Counted from the stretch's first letter, positions 55,285 through 63,601 are shown. The stretch: 64,000 nucleotides of DNA from Bifidobacterium sp. ESL0784 (GCF_029433295.1 NZ_JAQTHV010000004.1:248001-312000), one strand, 5' to 3'. Notes: generated from the letters alone by a model not told the origin. Translations and numbers: made by a program.

Positions 55285-56685
55285 ATGCCGAATAGGGAGT
55301 TTTTGTCATCATTATGGGGTACGTTCTTCCCTATGAGTGATGAATTGGCATTGGATGTGAATGTTGAGGCCGAACCGGGCAGCGTCGACGACGCGGCGGG
55401 GCTAATCGCCCGGCTGCGGGGGTCGATGACGCGGCGGCAGCTGGCGGAGTCCCTGCAGGTGTCGACCTCGACGGTGGAGCGCTGGGAGCTGGGCACGGTG
55501 CCGTGCAAGGCCGCCTACATCCCCGCGCTGCAGGAACTCTACCACGGCACCACCGAGGAGACCGGCGACGACTTCCGCACGGTGGACCTGTTCGCGGGCA
55601 TCGGCGGGATCCGCCGGGGGTTCGCCTCGGCGGGCGGGCACGCGGTGTTCTCCTCGGAGTGGAACGAGTTCTCGACGCGCACCTACCGGACCAACTACGG
55701 GTTCGAGGAACAGATGGCGGGCGACATCACCAAGGTCGACGCCGCCGACATCCCGGACTGCGACGTGGTGCTGGCGGGCTTCCCGTGCCAGCCGTTCAGC
55801 GTGGCGGGGGTGTCGAAGAAGCGCAGCCTGGGCCGGGAGACGGGCTTCCGCGACAAGACCCAGGGCACCCTGTTCTTCGACGTGGCGCGCATCATCGCCG
55901 CCAAACGGCCCGCCGCGTTCCTGCTGGAGAACGTGAAGAACCTGACCAGCCACGACCGGGGCCGCACCTTCAAAGTCATCCTCGACACCCTCAGGGACGA
56001 GCTGGGCTACGAGGTCCACTGGAAGGTCATCGACGGTCAGCATTTCGTCCCGCAGCACCGTGAGCGCATCTACATCGCCGGGTTCCGCTCCGGGACCGGC
56101 TTCACCTGGGACGACCTGAAGTTCCCCGACCGCAGGCCGGTCCTTTCCGACATCCTGCACAAGACCGACGGCAGCGAGCCGTACCTGCCGTGGGACGGCG
56201 ACCGGTTCTTCGACTTCGAACACAAAAAAGTGCAGGACAAGTACACGCTCACCCCGCGCCTGTGGCAGTATCTGCAGGACTACAAGAAGAAGCACGAGGC
56301 CTTGGGCCATGGGTTCGGCTACGGGCTGGTGACCCCGGACATGGTCTCGCGCACCTTGTCGGCCCGCTACTACAAGGACGGCTCCGAGATCCTCGTCAAA
56401 CAGGAGGGGGAGCGGCCTCGCCGGCTCACCCCGCGCGAGTGCGCCCGCCTGATGGGCTACCCCGACGACTTCCGCATCCCGGTGTCCGACACGCAGGCGT
56501 ACCGGCAGTTCGGCAACAGCGTGGTCGTGCCCGCCGTGGCGGAGGTCGCCCGCATCATGCGCCCCCACATCCTCAATGTCATGCAACAGGAAGACACCGG
56601 CCAACAAGGAAAGAACGCAGAAGCGGAGGACAAGGCCATCCGCAAGGCCCGCAAGCGCGCCGTCGAAGGGGCCAGCTTCAACTGA
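55285..56685 (+). CDS. C5 cytosine DNA methyltransferase with N-terminal HTH
   Basis: A 466-aa protein. The N-terminal HTH ([23 protein letters not shown], about residues 48-70) is followed by a full C5-methyltransferase: [13 protein letters not shown] (SAM), PCQPFS with the catalytic Cys (about 168-173), [17 protein letters not shown] and QFGNSVVVP. The HTH probably autoregulates transcription, as in M.EcoRII/M.ScrFI-type enzymes. It protects host DNA against the adjoining endonuclease. The start could be ATG 55285 or ATG 55333; neither has a strong ribosome site. Confidence 0.9.
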   Translation: MPNREFLSSLWGTFFPMSDELALDVNVEAEPGSVDDAAGLIARLRGSMTRRQLAESLQVSTSTVERWELGTVPCKAAYIPALQELYHGTTEETGDDFRTVDLFAGIGGIRRGFASAGGHAVFSSEWNEFSTRTYRTNYGFEEQMAGDITKVDAADIPDCDVVLAGFPCQPFSVAGVSKKRSLGRETGFRDKTQGTLFFDVARIIAAKRPAAFLLENVKNLTSHDRGRTFKVILDTLRDELGYEVHWKVIDGQHFVPQHRERIYIAGFRSGTGFTWDDLKFPDRRPVLSDILHKTDGSEPYLPWDGDRFFDFEHKKVQDKYTLTPRLWQYLQDYKKKHEALGHGFGYGLVTPDMVSRTLSARYYKDGSEILVKQEGERPRRLTPRECARLMGYPDDFRIPVSDTQAYRQFGNSVVVPAVAEVARIMRPHILNVMQQEDTGQQGKNAEAEDKAIRKARKRAVEGASFN

Positions 56686-56729
56686 CCGGCCGAGCCGGTT
56701 CTCCCCGCCGCCAGGTATCATCGGATGCC

Positions 56730-58187
56730 ATGAACGATGATGCGACGCGGCAATGGTATGACGAGGTTACGATCGGGCAGGTCCGCGACTTGCTCGCCGG
56801 CCAGGGCGCGAGGAGCGTGTGGGTCAAACGCCTGGTCAGGAACAACAACAGCAAACAGCAGATATGGTTCGCCAACGACCCCTCCGACCTGTCCTTCCTG
56901 CCCTTGGGCACACCCACGTTCGCGCCGGGCAGGTCCGGCAAGCCCAAGGCCGGCGCGCCCGTCGTGCAGATACCCGTCCCGTGGCAATGGGTCAACCCGC
57001 GCGGCGCGTTCGACGCGCCGAACACGCGCCTGTGCTACTACCCTCAATATCCCGAGGTGCGCCTCTCCGGATTCCTTCAGGGCTGCAGGGAATCGCCCAG
57101 CATACTGATGAACCCCGGAAAGCGAGGATACGAGGAAGGCCGCTGCCTTTTCCTCGGACCCGTCGCAAGCGAGGACGGCAAGCCCGACCACGTCGTCGCG
57201 CTCGTCGTCGGCGCCCCGTCGCCGGCGGCCGGATACGTCGAACAGATGAAGGGCTTCAAGCCCGGGCACCTCTGCCCGGTCGTGTTCGACGACGGCCACG
57301 AGATCGGCGACTTCTCCGTCCTGGAACAGGCCCTGCTCAAGATCATCGGCCGCAAGATCGTCCCTTGGAGATACGTCAAAGGACAGGAGCCCATACGGCC
57401 GTATACCAAACCCAATGCCGCGGGCTTCACGCTGGAGGCGGAGCTCGGGGTCAGCGAGAACGCCATCCCCGGGCCTGATTTCGATGTCTGGGAGCTCAAG
57501 GCCATCGAACAGAAGGACCTGAAGAAACGTAGCGCCCACCGCGTCACCCTGTTTACCCCTCAGCCTGACCAGGGCTGGGCTGCTGAACATTCGGGCGTGG
57601 ACTTCGTGAAACGATACGGCCACGTCACCGCCACTGACGATGCGGGGAAGCCCTCGGAATACTATTTCACGACCAGCGCGTTCGACAAGCCCGGCAAGGA
57701 CGACCCGGACAGGCGGCTCAGACTCCAGCTGACCGGATTCACCGACCACAAGAACTTCGACACCGGCGGCATGATAGCGCTCGTCGACAAGACGACGGAC
57801 GAGCTCGTCGCCGGATGGTCATACCTGAAGCTGCTCGAGCACTGGCAGCGCAAGCACAACCGCGCCGCCTACGTCCCCTATCTCAAGACCGGCAAAGGCA
57901 AGGACACCCTCGTGGAATTCGGGCCACTGCTCATTCTGGGCCTGTCGACGTCTTTCGGCCTGTTCCTCCAGGCGTTCAACGACGGCAAGGCCGTCTATGA
58001 CCCCGGCGACAAGGCTACGCTTACCGACAACGTCTGGAAGGCTCACCAAAGATCCCAATTCCGCATCAGCACAACGAACCTGAATGCGATCTACTACCAG
58101 GTCGAGGAACACGACCTATCCGTCGAAGAAGAGACGCGGGTGATTCCCGGAATATATCCAGCTAGAACGAATAAATTTAAGCAATAG
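56730..58187 (+). CDS. MvaI/BcnI-family type II restriction endonuclease
   Basis: A 485-aa protein whose middle region PGPDFDVWELKAIEQKDLKK carries a PD-(D/E)xK centre (Asp250/252, Glu255, Lys257) in the arrangement of MvaI/BcnI endonucleases. LLILGLSTSFGLFLQAF follows later. Family members cut CCWGG or CCSGG as monomers, and the C5-methyltransferase upstream fits that. The first 240 residues are an extra N-terminal region compared with the roughly 240-aa classic enzymes. The gene follows the methyltransferase by 44 bp. Confidence 0.82.
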   Translation: MNDDATRQWYDEVTIGQVRDLLAGQGARSVWVKRLVRNNNSKQQIWFANDPSDLSFLPLGTPTFAPGRSGKPKAGAPVVQIPVPWQWVNPRGAFDAPNTRLCYYPQYPEVRLSGFLQGCRESPSILMNPGKRGYEEGRCLFLGPVASEDGKPDHVVALVVGAPSPAAGYVEQMKGFKPGHLCPVVFDDGHEIGDFSVLEQALLKIIGRKIVPWRYVKGQEPIRPYTKPNAAGFTLEAELGVSENAIPGPDFDVWELKAIEQKDLKKRSAHRVTLFTPQPDQGWAAEHSGVDFVKRYGHVTATDDAGKPSEYYFTTSAFDKPGKDDPDRRLRLQLTGFTDHKNFDTGGMIALVDKTTDELVAGWSYLKLLEHWQRKHNRAAYVPYLKTGKGKDTLVEFGPLLILGLSTSFGLFLQAFNDGKAVYDPGDKATLTDNVWKAHQRSQFRISTTNLNAIYYQVEEHDLSVEEETRVIPGIYPARTNKFKQ

Positions 58188-58293
58188 CTTTTTGATGTTG
58201 TGAGTATAAACTTATTTTAGAAAATACGATGTAGTGGAAGGGCGATCTCAAAATAGTTTCGCTCTTGTTCTATTATCACAAGGAGAATGGAAT

Positions 58294-60012
58294 ATGATTG
58301 CATGGGGAGAATTGCCTGGTGAAGAGGTTGAGCGCATCATAGCGGTCTATATTCTTGGAGAAGAACGCTCAGATGCGCGTCGTTATACCCCGTCAAGGGG
58401 TGATCATGGTATCGATCTATATGCTGTGAACGAGGACGGCAGCCGTGATGTATATCAAATTAAGAAGTTCCATCAGGCTTTGGGGCCTTCTGGGAAAAAG
58501 CAGGTTAAAGCTTCTTGGGATGCACTCATTAAATATAACTCCGATAAAGGTTTCGAGATTCGTAATTGGTATATTGTTATGCCCCATAATCCCACGCCAG
58601 AGGAAGAAGAATGGCTTCAGGAATTGACAAGTGGAAGCACTGTGCGCGAAGCCGATTGGTTGGGACAGTCTAAAATAGATTTGTGGGCGTGCCATATGCC
58701 AGAAGTTGAGGACTATTTCTGTAATGGGGACCGAAAACACATACAGGATGCAATTGCAGAGATGAGTCAAGCGGCAAAAATCCCAGATCTCAGAGATGGT
58801 GATGCTTTACTCAATCATTTAACACAAATCTCTGGTATATTGGATAAAGCAGATCCTTGCTATGCTTATAACATTCAGCTTCTTTCTGCTTCTGATGAGC
58901 GTAGTATAGAAAACATTTCTGGTGATATTCCCAATCTTGCCTATTCTTTTGAACAAGATAACTGTTCCGGTCAACGCATCATCGTTGAAATTATCGAAAA
59001 GTATGCGGATTCACAGTTTCTAGCACCAATCAAGGTAACTACTGAATTCCAGCCACAGACAGAGGGGCAGAAAAGAGATTTACAAGATCTTATAGATTTC
59101 GGGCAACCCGTTATAAATATGCCATCCAAAGTGATGTCTCAGGGAGTTCTTCTGCCGTTTGATGGAGATTCAACAAATACTACGGTGAGTCTGTTCAGCA
59201 ATGAGTCGGAAAGATGTGAGAATTTAATATTTATTAATGGCGACTTTAGATTACGTATTCCGCAATCCCATCTGTCCGCTGGACAAAAGGGGGTAAGGTG
59301 GAGTGGTGAGGATGCAACTGGGGTACTCTCTGTGATTCTGCAGTATGAGCACGATGGCCAAAATCCTCAGATTCTTTTGAGGGTCGACTGTTCCAAATTT
59401 ATAAAACAACCTGTCGAAGATGTGAAGAAAACTATTGATTTTCTTAACTCATTCCTTCCAGAAGGCGGTTTCGAGATATACAAGATAGAAAATCGTAAGC
59501 GGGTGGGGAAAGTCAGCGATGTCAATAGGCGTCTTGCATTGAAAGAGGAGATAATTGAATCGCTTAAAAAGCTTAGCGGAATAGTTGACGATCTTGCTGT
59601 GATGCAAGCCCATACTGGCGGGGAGATAATACTGATGCCAGGGTTTGACAGCGATATAGATGACAACGATCTTAAATTATGGCATAAGATAGCACAGCTT
59701 TTAAGTATTGGGACTATTCCGGGTACGGAATCTTTCCAAAGCGAAACGGCTGTGCGTGAACAATTAAAGAAATTGAAGAGCATGCCGCCTCTTCTTATAC
59801 CGATTAAAGCCACTATCGGTTCTAGGAGTTATCATCTTGGCTATTGCAGTATGGATTTTCAGTTTAACCCCGTGGTGCAGGGTAATGTAGAAGGTGCCAT
59901 TTGTTGGTGCGACTACGCACTTGTGAAAGACACGAAGGAAGTGAGAGATCAAGCTGAGAAGAACGAATCATATATCATGAAGATGCTGAATCGCATAAGG
60001 GATAAACAGTAA
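58294..60012 (+). CDS. Mrr-like nuclease-domain protein of unknown system
   Basis: A 572-aa protein. Residues 30-60 (RRYTPSRGDHGIDLYA, then RDVYQIKKF) match the Mrr/PD-(D/E)xK core with Asp41 and Gln55-x-Lys57, the Q-x-K variant. The rest (residues 150-572) is unrecognised. AAGGAG precedes ATG 58294. The gene is clearly more AT-rich than its neighbours and uses codons unlike the rest of the element, so it was acquired separately. Position after a restriction system suggests a DNA-targeting defence role. Confidence 0.6.
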   Translation: MIAWGELPGEEVERIIAVYILGEERSDARRYTPSRGDHGIDLYAVNEDGSRDVYQIKKFHQALGPSGKKQVKASWDALIKYNSDKGFEIRNWYIVMPHNPTPEEEEWLQELTSGSTVREADWLGQSKIDLWACHMPEVEDYFCNGDRKHIQDAIAEMSQAAKIPDLRDGDALLNHLTQISGILDKADPCYAYNIQLLSASDERSIENISGDIPNLAYSFEQDNCSGQRIIVEIIEKYADSQFLAPIKVTTEFQPQTEGQKRDLQDLIDFGQPVINMPSKVMSQGVLLPFDGDSTNTTVSLFSNESERCENLIFINGDFRLRIPQSHLSAGQKGVRWSGEDATGVLSVILQYEHDGQNPQILLRVDCSKFIKQPVEDVKKTIDFLNSFLPEGGFEIYKIENRKRVGKVSDVNRRLALKEEIIESLKKLSGIVDDLAVMQAHTGGEIILMPGFDSDIDDNDLKLWHKIAQLLSIGTIPGTESFQSETAVREQLKKLKSMPPLLIPIKATIGSRSYHLGYCSMDFQFNPVVQGNVEGAICWCDYALVKDTKEVRDQAEKNESYIMKMLNRIRDKQ

Positions 60013-60040
60013 AGTCGAGGTCTTTGGATTCAGGATGTCA

Positions 60041-60085
60041 ATCTCCATCGTCTTGGTATCGTTCCGGCATCACGACGATGGAGAT
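60041..60085. terminator. Bidirectional hairpin between convergent genes
   Basis: ATCTCCATCGTC and GACGATGGAGAT form a perfect 12-bp stem with a 21-base loop between the nuclease-domain gene and the membrane-protein gene. No long T-tract is present. Confidence 0.5.
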
Positions 60086-60106
60086 ATAATATCCGTGCGT
60101 ATCTCG

Positions 60107-61087
60107 TTACTTGAGGAAGTAAGATATTATGCGTTTGAAGTATCCGTCTTTTCCCGATTTTTCTTGTTCTTTTATTATGCTATTAATAGCTGTCCTATTG
60201 TCGCCTAATTCTTTCTCTATATCTGCAATCGCCTCATCGTGTGTTCTGCCTTTAGTGTCTCTAACTGGATGAATTCTTTCGTCATAGACTTGCTTCAAGT
60301 AGTGAAACGAGATGAGTGGAAACAGAACAGTAGCACCAAATGGAAGGTTCACAGTGTGCTGTCCGCTGGTGCTAGGCCAAAAGAGCCATGCTGCAAGAAT
60401 GACATCCAACGCAATTCCAATAATTGCATAAATCGAAGTCCGGGAAAACCAGCTTTTTACTTTCTCATTAACTTTTGGCTCAAGAAGTAGAAAATCTCCA
60501 ATTCCGTACCATGAACACACGGTTTCTGCTAATCCCGCAAATATTAAATCAAATTCCAACTGATCAAGATTTTTAATCCGCCCAATAAGCAATGGAACAA
60601 TAATCAGATTGAGAATTACGTAAAAGCTATGCAACCAAATTACTGTTGGTACTTTTATACGTTCTCCTTTGAAGGAAAGGACAGCGAGAACTACAAATGC
60701 GACTGGGAAAGCGATAAGAACATCAATAGGTATCCCACCGTCTTGATGTACCAAAGAAATTATGCATTCCCAAATTAGAGCTATACATTCCAAAAGACCA
60801 GAAAAGATAATAAATAAAAAATAGCGAGGATGGTTCTTCACTTTCTTATCTAATGCACCTTGGACACTCTTTTCTGTAGAGTCTTTATCAGTTGTAGGTA
60901 TGTGTAAGAGCAAATGAGAAACCGATTTTTCAGCCAATGAAGTTAACGATTGTAACCATTTAGGGAAACGAATCCAAACTACTGCGAAAACAACAATTAT
61001 TATTAGAAGTAACAAGATCCAATATTTTGATAGCCATGTAACAATAAAATTCCACAACCACGGAATTGAAAAAGAGCAAATAAACAT
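60107..61087 (-). CDS. Multi-pass membrane protein of unknown function
   Basis: A 326-aa, AT-rich protein with an N-terminal helix (about 20-40) and some six to seven helices in total, then a soluble charged C-terminal helix (DEAIADIEKELGDNRTAINSIIKEQEKSG). I do not recognise a family. It is convergent to the Mrr-like gene and shares its low GC, so the two may have moved together. It might be a membrane effector or simply cargo. Confidence 0.6.
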   Translation of the reverse strand: MFICSFSIPWLWNFIVTWLSKYWILLLLIIIVVFAVVWIRFPKWLQSLTSLAEKSVSHLLLHIPTTDKDSTEKSVQGALDKKVKNHPRYFLFIIFSGLLECIALIWECIISLVHQDGGIPIDVLIAFPVAFVVLAVLSFKGERIKVPTVIWLHSFYVILNLIIVPLLIGRIKNLDQLEFDLIFAGLAETVCSWYGIGDFLLLEPKVNEKVKSWFSRTSIYAIIGIALDVILAAWLFWPSTSGQHTVNLPFGATVLFPLISFHYLKQVYDERIHPVRDTKGRTHDEAIADIEKELGDNRTAINSIIKEQEKSGKDGYFKRIISYFLK

Positions 61088-61314
61088 AACGAACAGTGTA
61101 ATCTCAAAGTAATGTATGATGAAATCCTTAATATATTCTGTTGCCGCTTATTTCGGTTGTGCTCAGACACGATTCAGACACGATGACCTCCGGCATTTAC
61201 CGTTTCCAGCCGTCTCTATCGTTTTTCAGATGGTGCTGGTTTTCCTTGGAATTCCAACGTTATTGGCAGTTTTCGGTATTCTCCGTTACCAGTCGTTTTA
61301 ACCGTCAATCTAAC
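61088..61314. other. Right end of the ICE, no gene
   Basis: No credible coding region. It holds the right pair of AGACACGAT repeats (61165-61184) and leads into the att core. ATTCCAACGTT occurs at 61252 and again outside the element at 61371. Confidence 0.6.
61165..61184 (+). repeat. Right pair of putative integrase arm sites
   Basis: AGACACGAT occurs twice with an 11-bp period, about 131 bp inside the right core. It lies in the same orientation as the left pair and is followed by the same GACC. Confidence 0.5.
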
Positions 61315-61348
61315 AGGATGTCGCAGGTTCAAATCCTGTCATCCCGAC
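61315..61348 (+). pseudogene. 3' part of the host tRNA-Pro (attR)
   Basis: The 17-bp core CAGGATGTCGCAGGTTC (61315-61331) is followed by AAATCCTGTCATCCCGA, the remainder of the T-arm and acceptor stem. It lacks the 5' 40 bases. It completes the 5' fragment at 18906. Confidence 0.88.
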
Positions 61349-61847
61349 TGAGATTGTTGCGATTCCAACGTTTTGGATATCGAGATTCTAGGTGTCTTTA
61401 CCGTGTCTTTATCATTTGAATTTGAATTGAGGTAAAACAGCCGTTGAGCCGCCATCCGATTGAATTCGGCTGGCGGCCCGCGGTCTGAAAAGGAGGACGT
61501 GGAATATACGCCCTGTCGTGCGGTACCGTCCGCTAAAGCTTTGTTTGCCCGACTTTATGATGCGGACGGGGTCCGGGTCTTGGCCGGATGCAATGGCGTA
61601 CCGGCTTGACCGGGATATGTGATTCCCTTTTCTGCGAAATATGCGAATCAGTTATATACATGGGATGGCTGCCGGCTTATATGGTTTCGGCGGATATGCC
61701 GATATTCAGCAAATCTGCGTCTCAGGTGACCGAAACAGGCGGGAGCGGAGATTTTGGTTTGTCGAATATATGCCATCGGAGCCGTGGCAGTTTTGTCTGC
61801 CTGTTTTAGGGTTTCGTTCGAGGAGTTCGCTAGGGGAAGGATATGTG
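61349..61847. other. Intergenic region after attR with two-hairpin module (copy 1)
   Basis: I see no gene here. Short frames at 61588-61922 lack ribosome sites and overlap the quinone reductase 3' end. The region contains the first copy of a two-hairpin module (61448-61569). Confidence 0.5.
61448..61569 (+). repeat. Two-hairpin module, copy 1
   Basis: Hairpin A pairs GCCGCCATCCGA (61448-61459) with TCGGCTGGCGGC (61466-61477), with one mismatch. Hairpin B pairs CCGTCCGC (61526-61533) with GCGGACGG (61562-61569) around a 28-base loop with TTTGCCCG in its centre. Copy 2 at 63038 has the same layout with different stem bases. Confidence 0.55.
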
Positions 61848-62426
61848 CTAACAGGCTTTTGGCATATTGGCGAGTACTCTGCGTTCGAAGGCTTCTCTGC
61901 GTTCCGGTGTGTCTTTGGTTGAGTCCATGCGGCCGAGGATGTCAGTGTGGATGAGCTTGATGCCGCAGTTGCCAAGGATGAAGTACTTCCAGCGGGTGAT
62001 GACGCCGCCGGGCATTCGCACATAGGCGGCCGGGCCTTGGCAACTGGTGGTGATGGAGGCCGTCCTGCCGCCGAGCAGACCCGTCTCCATGAGTTTGCCC
62101 TGATCGTGGCGGTAGGCGAAGCGCGGGGTGAGGACTCGTTCGACCCATCCTTTGAGGATGGAGGGCTCGGCCGTCCACCAGATGGGGAAGAAGAACGCGA
62201 GGTGGCGGGCACGTCTGATTTGCTCCTGCCATCGATTGGGCAGGGTTTCGTCATCCATGTGTCTGCGGTAGCCGAATCGTAGGACCGGGTCGAAGTTGGG
62301 TTCGTGGCTCAGATCGATGGCCTCGACGTGATGGTCGGCCTGTCTCGCCTTGTCGGTGTAGACTTGCGCGAGCTCGGCACTCATGCTTGCGGGGTCTGGG
62401 GAGCCTTGGATGACGAGGATGTTCAT
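61848..62426 (-). CDS. NAD(P)H quinone oxidoreductase, flavodoxin-like fold
   Basis: A 192-aa protein starting MNILVIQGSPDPASMS (flavin phosphate-binding loop), with HLAFFFPIWWTAEPSILKGWVERVL and a GLLGGRTASITTSCQG stretch typical of the NQO1/MdaB/YwrO family. It reduces quinones by two electrons using FMN or FAD. ATG 62426 is chosen over an upstream codon because homology begins here. It is divergent from a marR gene with three operator-like palindromes between them. Confidence 0.85.
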   Translation of the reverse strand: MNILVIQGSPDPASMSAELAQVYTDKARQADHHVEAIDLSHEPNFDPVLRFGYRRHMDDETLPNRWQEQIRRARHLAFFFPIWWTAEPSILKGWVERVLTPRFAYRHDQGKLMETGLLGGRTASITTSCQGPAAYVRMPGGVITRWKYFILGNCGIKLIHTDILGRMDSTKDTPERREAFERRVLANMPKAC

Positions 62427-62485
62427 GGTTGTTCTTTCGTAGTTAGAGCATTGTCTGTGGAAAATGAATGCTGGGCTGATGATCC

Positions 62486-62573
62486 GATGACATGTCATCT
62501 ATTTGTGAGATATTGATTAGATGACATGTCATGTTTATTGATCATATCAGTTAGGTGACATATCATGTATAAT
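62486..62573. promoter_or_regulatory. Three MarR-type operators between the quinone reductase and marR genes
   Basis: GATGACATGTCATC (62486-62499, perfect palindrome), GATGACATGTCATG (62520-62533) and GGTGACATATCATG (62554-62567) are spaced 34 bp centre to centre. TATAAT (62568-62573) for marR directly follows the third site. Confidence 0.75.
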
Positions 62574-62610
62574 CGGTGTGTCATCGTGATTGTGCAAATG
62601 AAAGGCCGTT

Positions 62611-63030
62611 ATGGACAGCTCGGCTTGTCTGGAATTTGTTCGGGAGCTGCGCGCGTTGAACCACAGGCTTGACGCGCGCCTCAACGAGGGCTTACGGCCA
62701 CTGGGCATATCGTGCGTGCAGGCGGATGCGCTCATGGCTCTGCAGGACCTTCAGCCATGTGGTCTGAAGGATCTGTCAACTCACTTGATCGCGGAATCGG
62801 GCCATCCAAGTCGTCTCATCGCCCGGATGCGCCGGAGCGAGCTGGTCGAGGTTGCGCCCTCGCCGGAAGACGGCCGTGCCATGCTCATCAGCCTCACTGC
62901 CGAGGGCGAGCGGCTTGCCAAGGAATCATGCAAGGTGCGGCAAGACATCATCAATTCGCTTGTTCTGGATGACGGTGCTCTCGCCGATGCGACCGGGTTC
63001 ATGCAATCGATAATCCAGCAATTGTCGTGA
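62611..63030 (+). CDS. MarR-family regulator
   Basis: A 139-aa protein with a winged helix (CGLKDLSTHLIAESGHPSRLIARM, then EVAPSPEDGRAMLISLTAEGE as wing), the MarR layout. AAAGG precedes the ATG. It is divergent from the quinone reductase gene and surrounded by three matching palindromes, so autorepression and control of the reductase by quinones or oxidants are likely. Cys6 and Cys36 near the dimer region could be redox sensors, as in QsrR/YodB-like proteins. Confidence 0.87.
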   Translation: MDSSACLEFVRELRALNHRLDARLNEGLRPLGISCVQADALMALQDLQPCGLKDLSTHLIAESGHPSRLIARMRRSELVEVAPSPEDGRAMLISLTAEGERLAKESCKVRQDIINSLVLDDGALADATGFMQSIIQQLS

Positions 63031-63037
63031 TTGAATC

Positions 63038-63079
63038 CGTAGGGCCGGCATCCGATTTGATTCGGATGCCGGCCCTACG
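63038..63079 (+). terminator. Hairpin after marR (hairpin A of the module, copy 2)
   Basis: CGTAGGGCCGGCATCCGA and TCGGATGCCGGCCCTACG form a perfect 18-bp stem with a 6-base loop (TTTGAT). No T-tract follows. It may stop marR transcription and is also the first hairpin of the duplicated module. Confidence 0.6.
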
Positions 63080-63127
63080 ACGTTCATAATAAGTGGACGA
63101 TTCACAGACGCCCCTGCCGGTTTCGAC

Positions 63128-63172
63128 ACCATCCGGTGAAAAGCTTTTTGCCCGCCTTTATGGTCCGGATGG
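63128..63172 (+). repeat. Hairpin B of the two-hairpin module, copy 2
   Basis: ACCATCCGG (63128-63136) pairs with CCGGATGG (63165-63172) around a 28-base loop with TTTGCCCG at its centre and CTTTATG near its end, as in copy 1. The distance from hairpin A equals that in copy 1. Confidence 0.55.
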
Positions 63173-63178
63173 GTAACG

Positions 63179-63208
63179 TTGCCGTCCCCGATATGTTTTT
63201 AATATAAT
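63179..63208 (+). promoter_or_regulatory. Promoter upstream of the small peptide ORF
   Basis: TTGCCG (63179-63184), an 18-bp spacer and TATAAT (63203-63208) form a plausible promoter. The transcript would run through a leader with the hairpin CGCC-AAGT-GGCG and reach the small ORF at 63399. Confidence 0.5.
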
Positions 63209-63398
63209 ACCGTACCCATAGAGATTCCGCCTATCGGATACGGATGATATGGTCGCTGGAAAGTAACACTTTCGATGTCCGTGTGGGTCATCCGGCCTGC
63301 GTACCCTAGCCGCGTCGCCAAGTGGCGTTGAAGTGAGGGTATATCGTACCTAATTCACAGAAAGGGCCTGGTGGAGGCAGCTATCTTAGGGGGGCATC

Positions 63399-63500
63399 GT
63401 GGCGATTGTCGCCGCCTTGATTGCCAAGGCGGACAACATCGTCACCGACGTCATGCTCGTGGCCGTATCGGCTGCCTGCTGGCCATGTGTACTACAGTAG
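63399..63500 (+). CDS. Hydrophobic 33-residue peptide
   Basis: GTG 63399 follows AGGGGGG by four bases. The frame encodes 33 residues, mostly hydrophobic (Ala, Val, Ile, Leu) with a central charged KADNIVTD and a C-terminal CWPC. A stem-loop (63517-63559) follows. It could be a leader peptide, a small membrane protein or a type I toxin. Coding is not proven. Confidence 0.35.
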   Translation: MAIVAALIAKADNIVTDVMLVAVSAACWPCVLQ

Positions 63501-63516
63501 GCATGGCCGCCGCTAG

Positions 63517-63559
63517 GTGAAAGGCCCGTACGGTTCGCCCGGGCGGGTCCCTTTCTTCA
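63517..63559 (+). terminator. Terminator-like stem-loop after the small peptide
   Basis: GAAAGGCCCG pairs with CGGGTCCCTTTC apart from a two-base bulge. TTC follows. It lies between the small ORF and the next gene. Confidence 0.4.
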
Positions 63560-63601
63560 AGTCTGTTCCTTACGAGCGGCGTATCGAAAGGAGATCTTGA
63601 G

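Larger units (their letters stand above)
18946..61331. mobile_element. Integrative and conjugative element in tRNA-Pro, about 42.4 kb
   Basis: The ends are the 17-bp direct repeats CAGGATGTCGCAGGTTC at 18946-18962 and 61315-61331, so the excised circle would be 42,369 bp. Inside are a tyrosine integrase, excisionase-like and repressor-like genes, ParA, a complete conjugation set (VirB4, VirB6/TrbL, PrgI, VirB1-like hydrolase, VirD4, relaxase, MobC, DUF3801) and cargo that looks like a defence island. Gene content and intact reading frames suggest the element may still be functional. Chromosomal synteny resumes outside both repeats. Confidence 0.88.

Noticed and set aside
61588-61922. Two small plus-strand frames between attR and the quinone reductase
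   Set aside because: No ribosome sites, partly antisense to the reductase 3' end, and no recognisable features.
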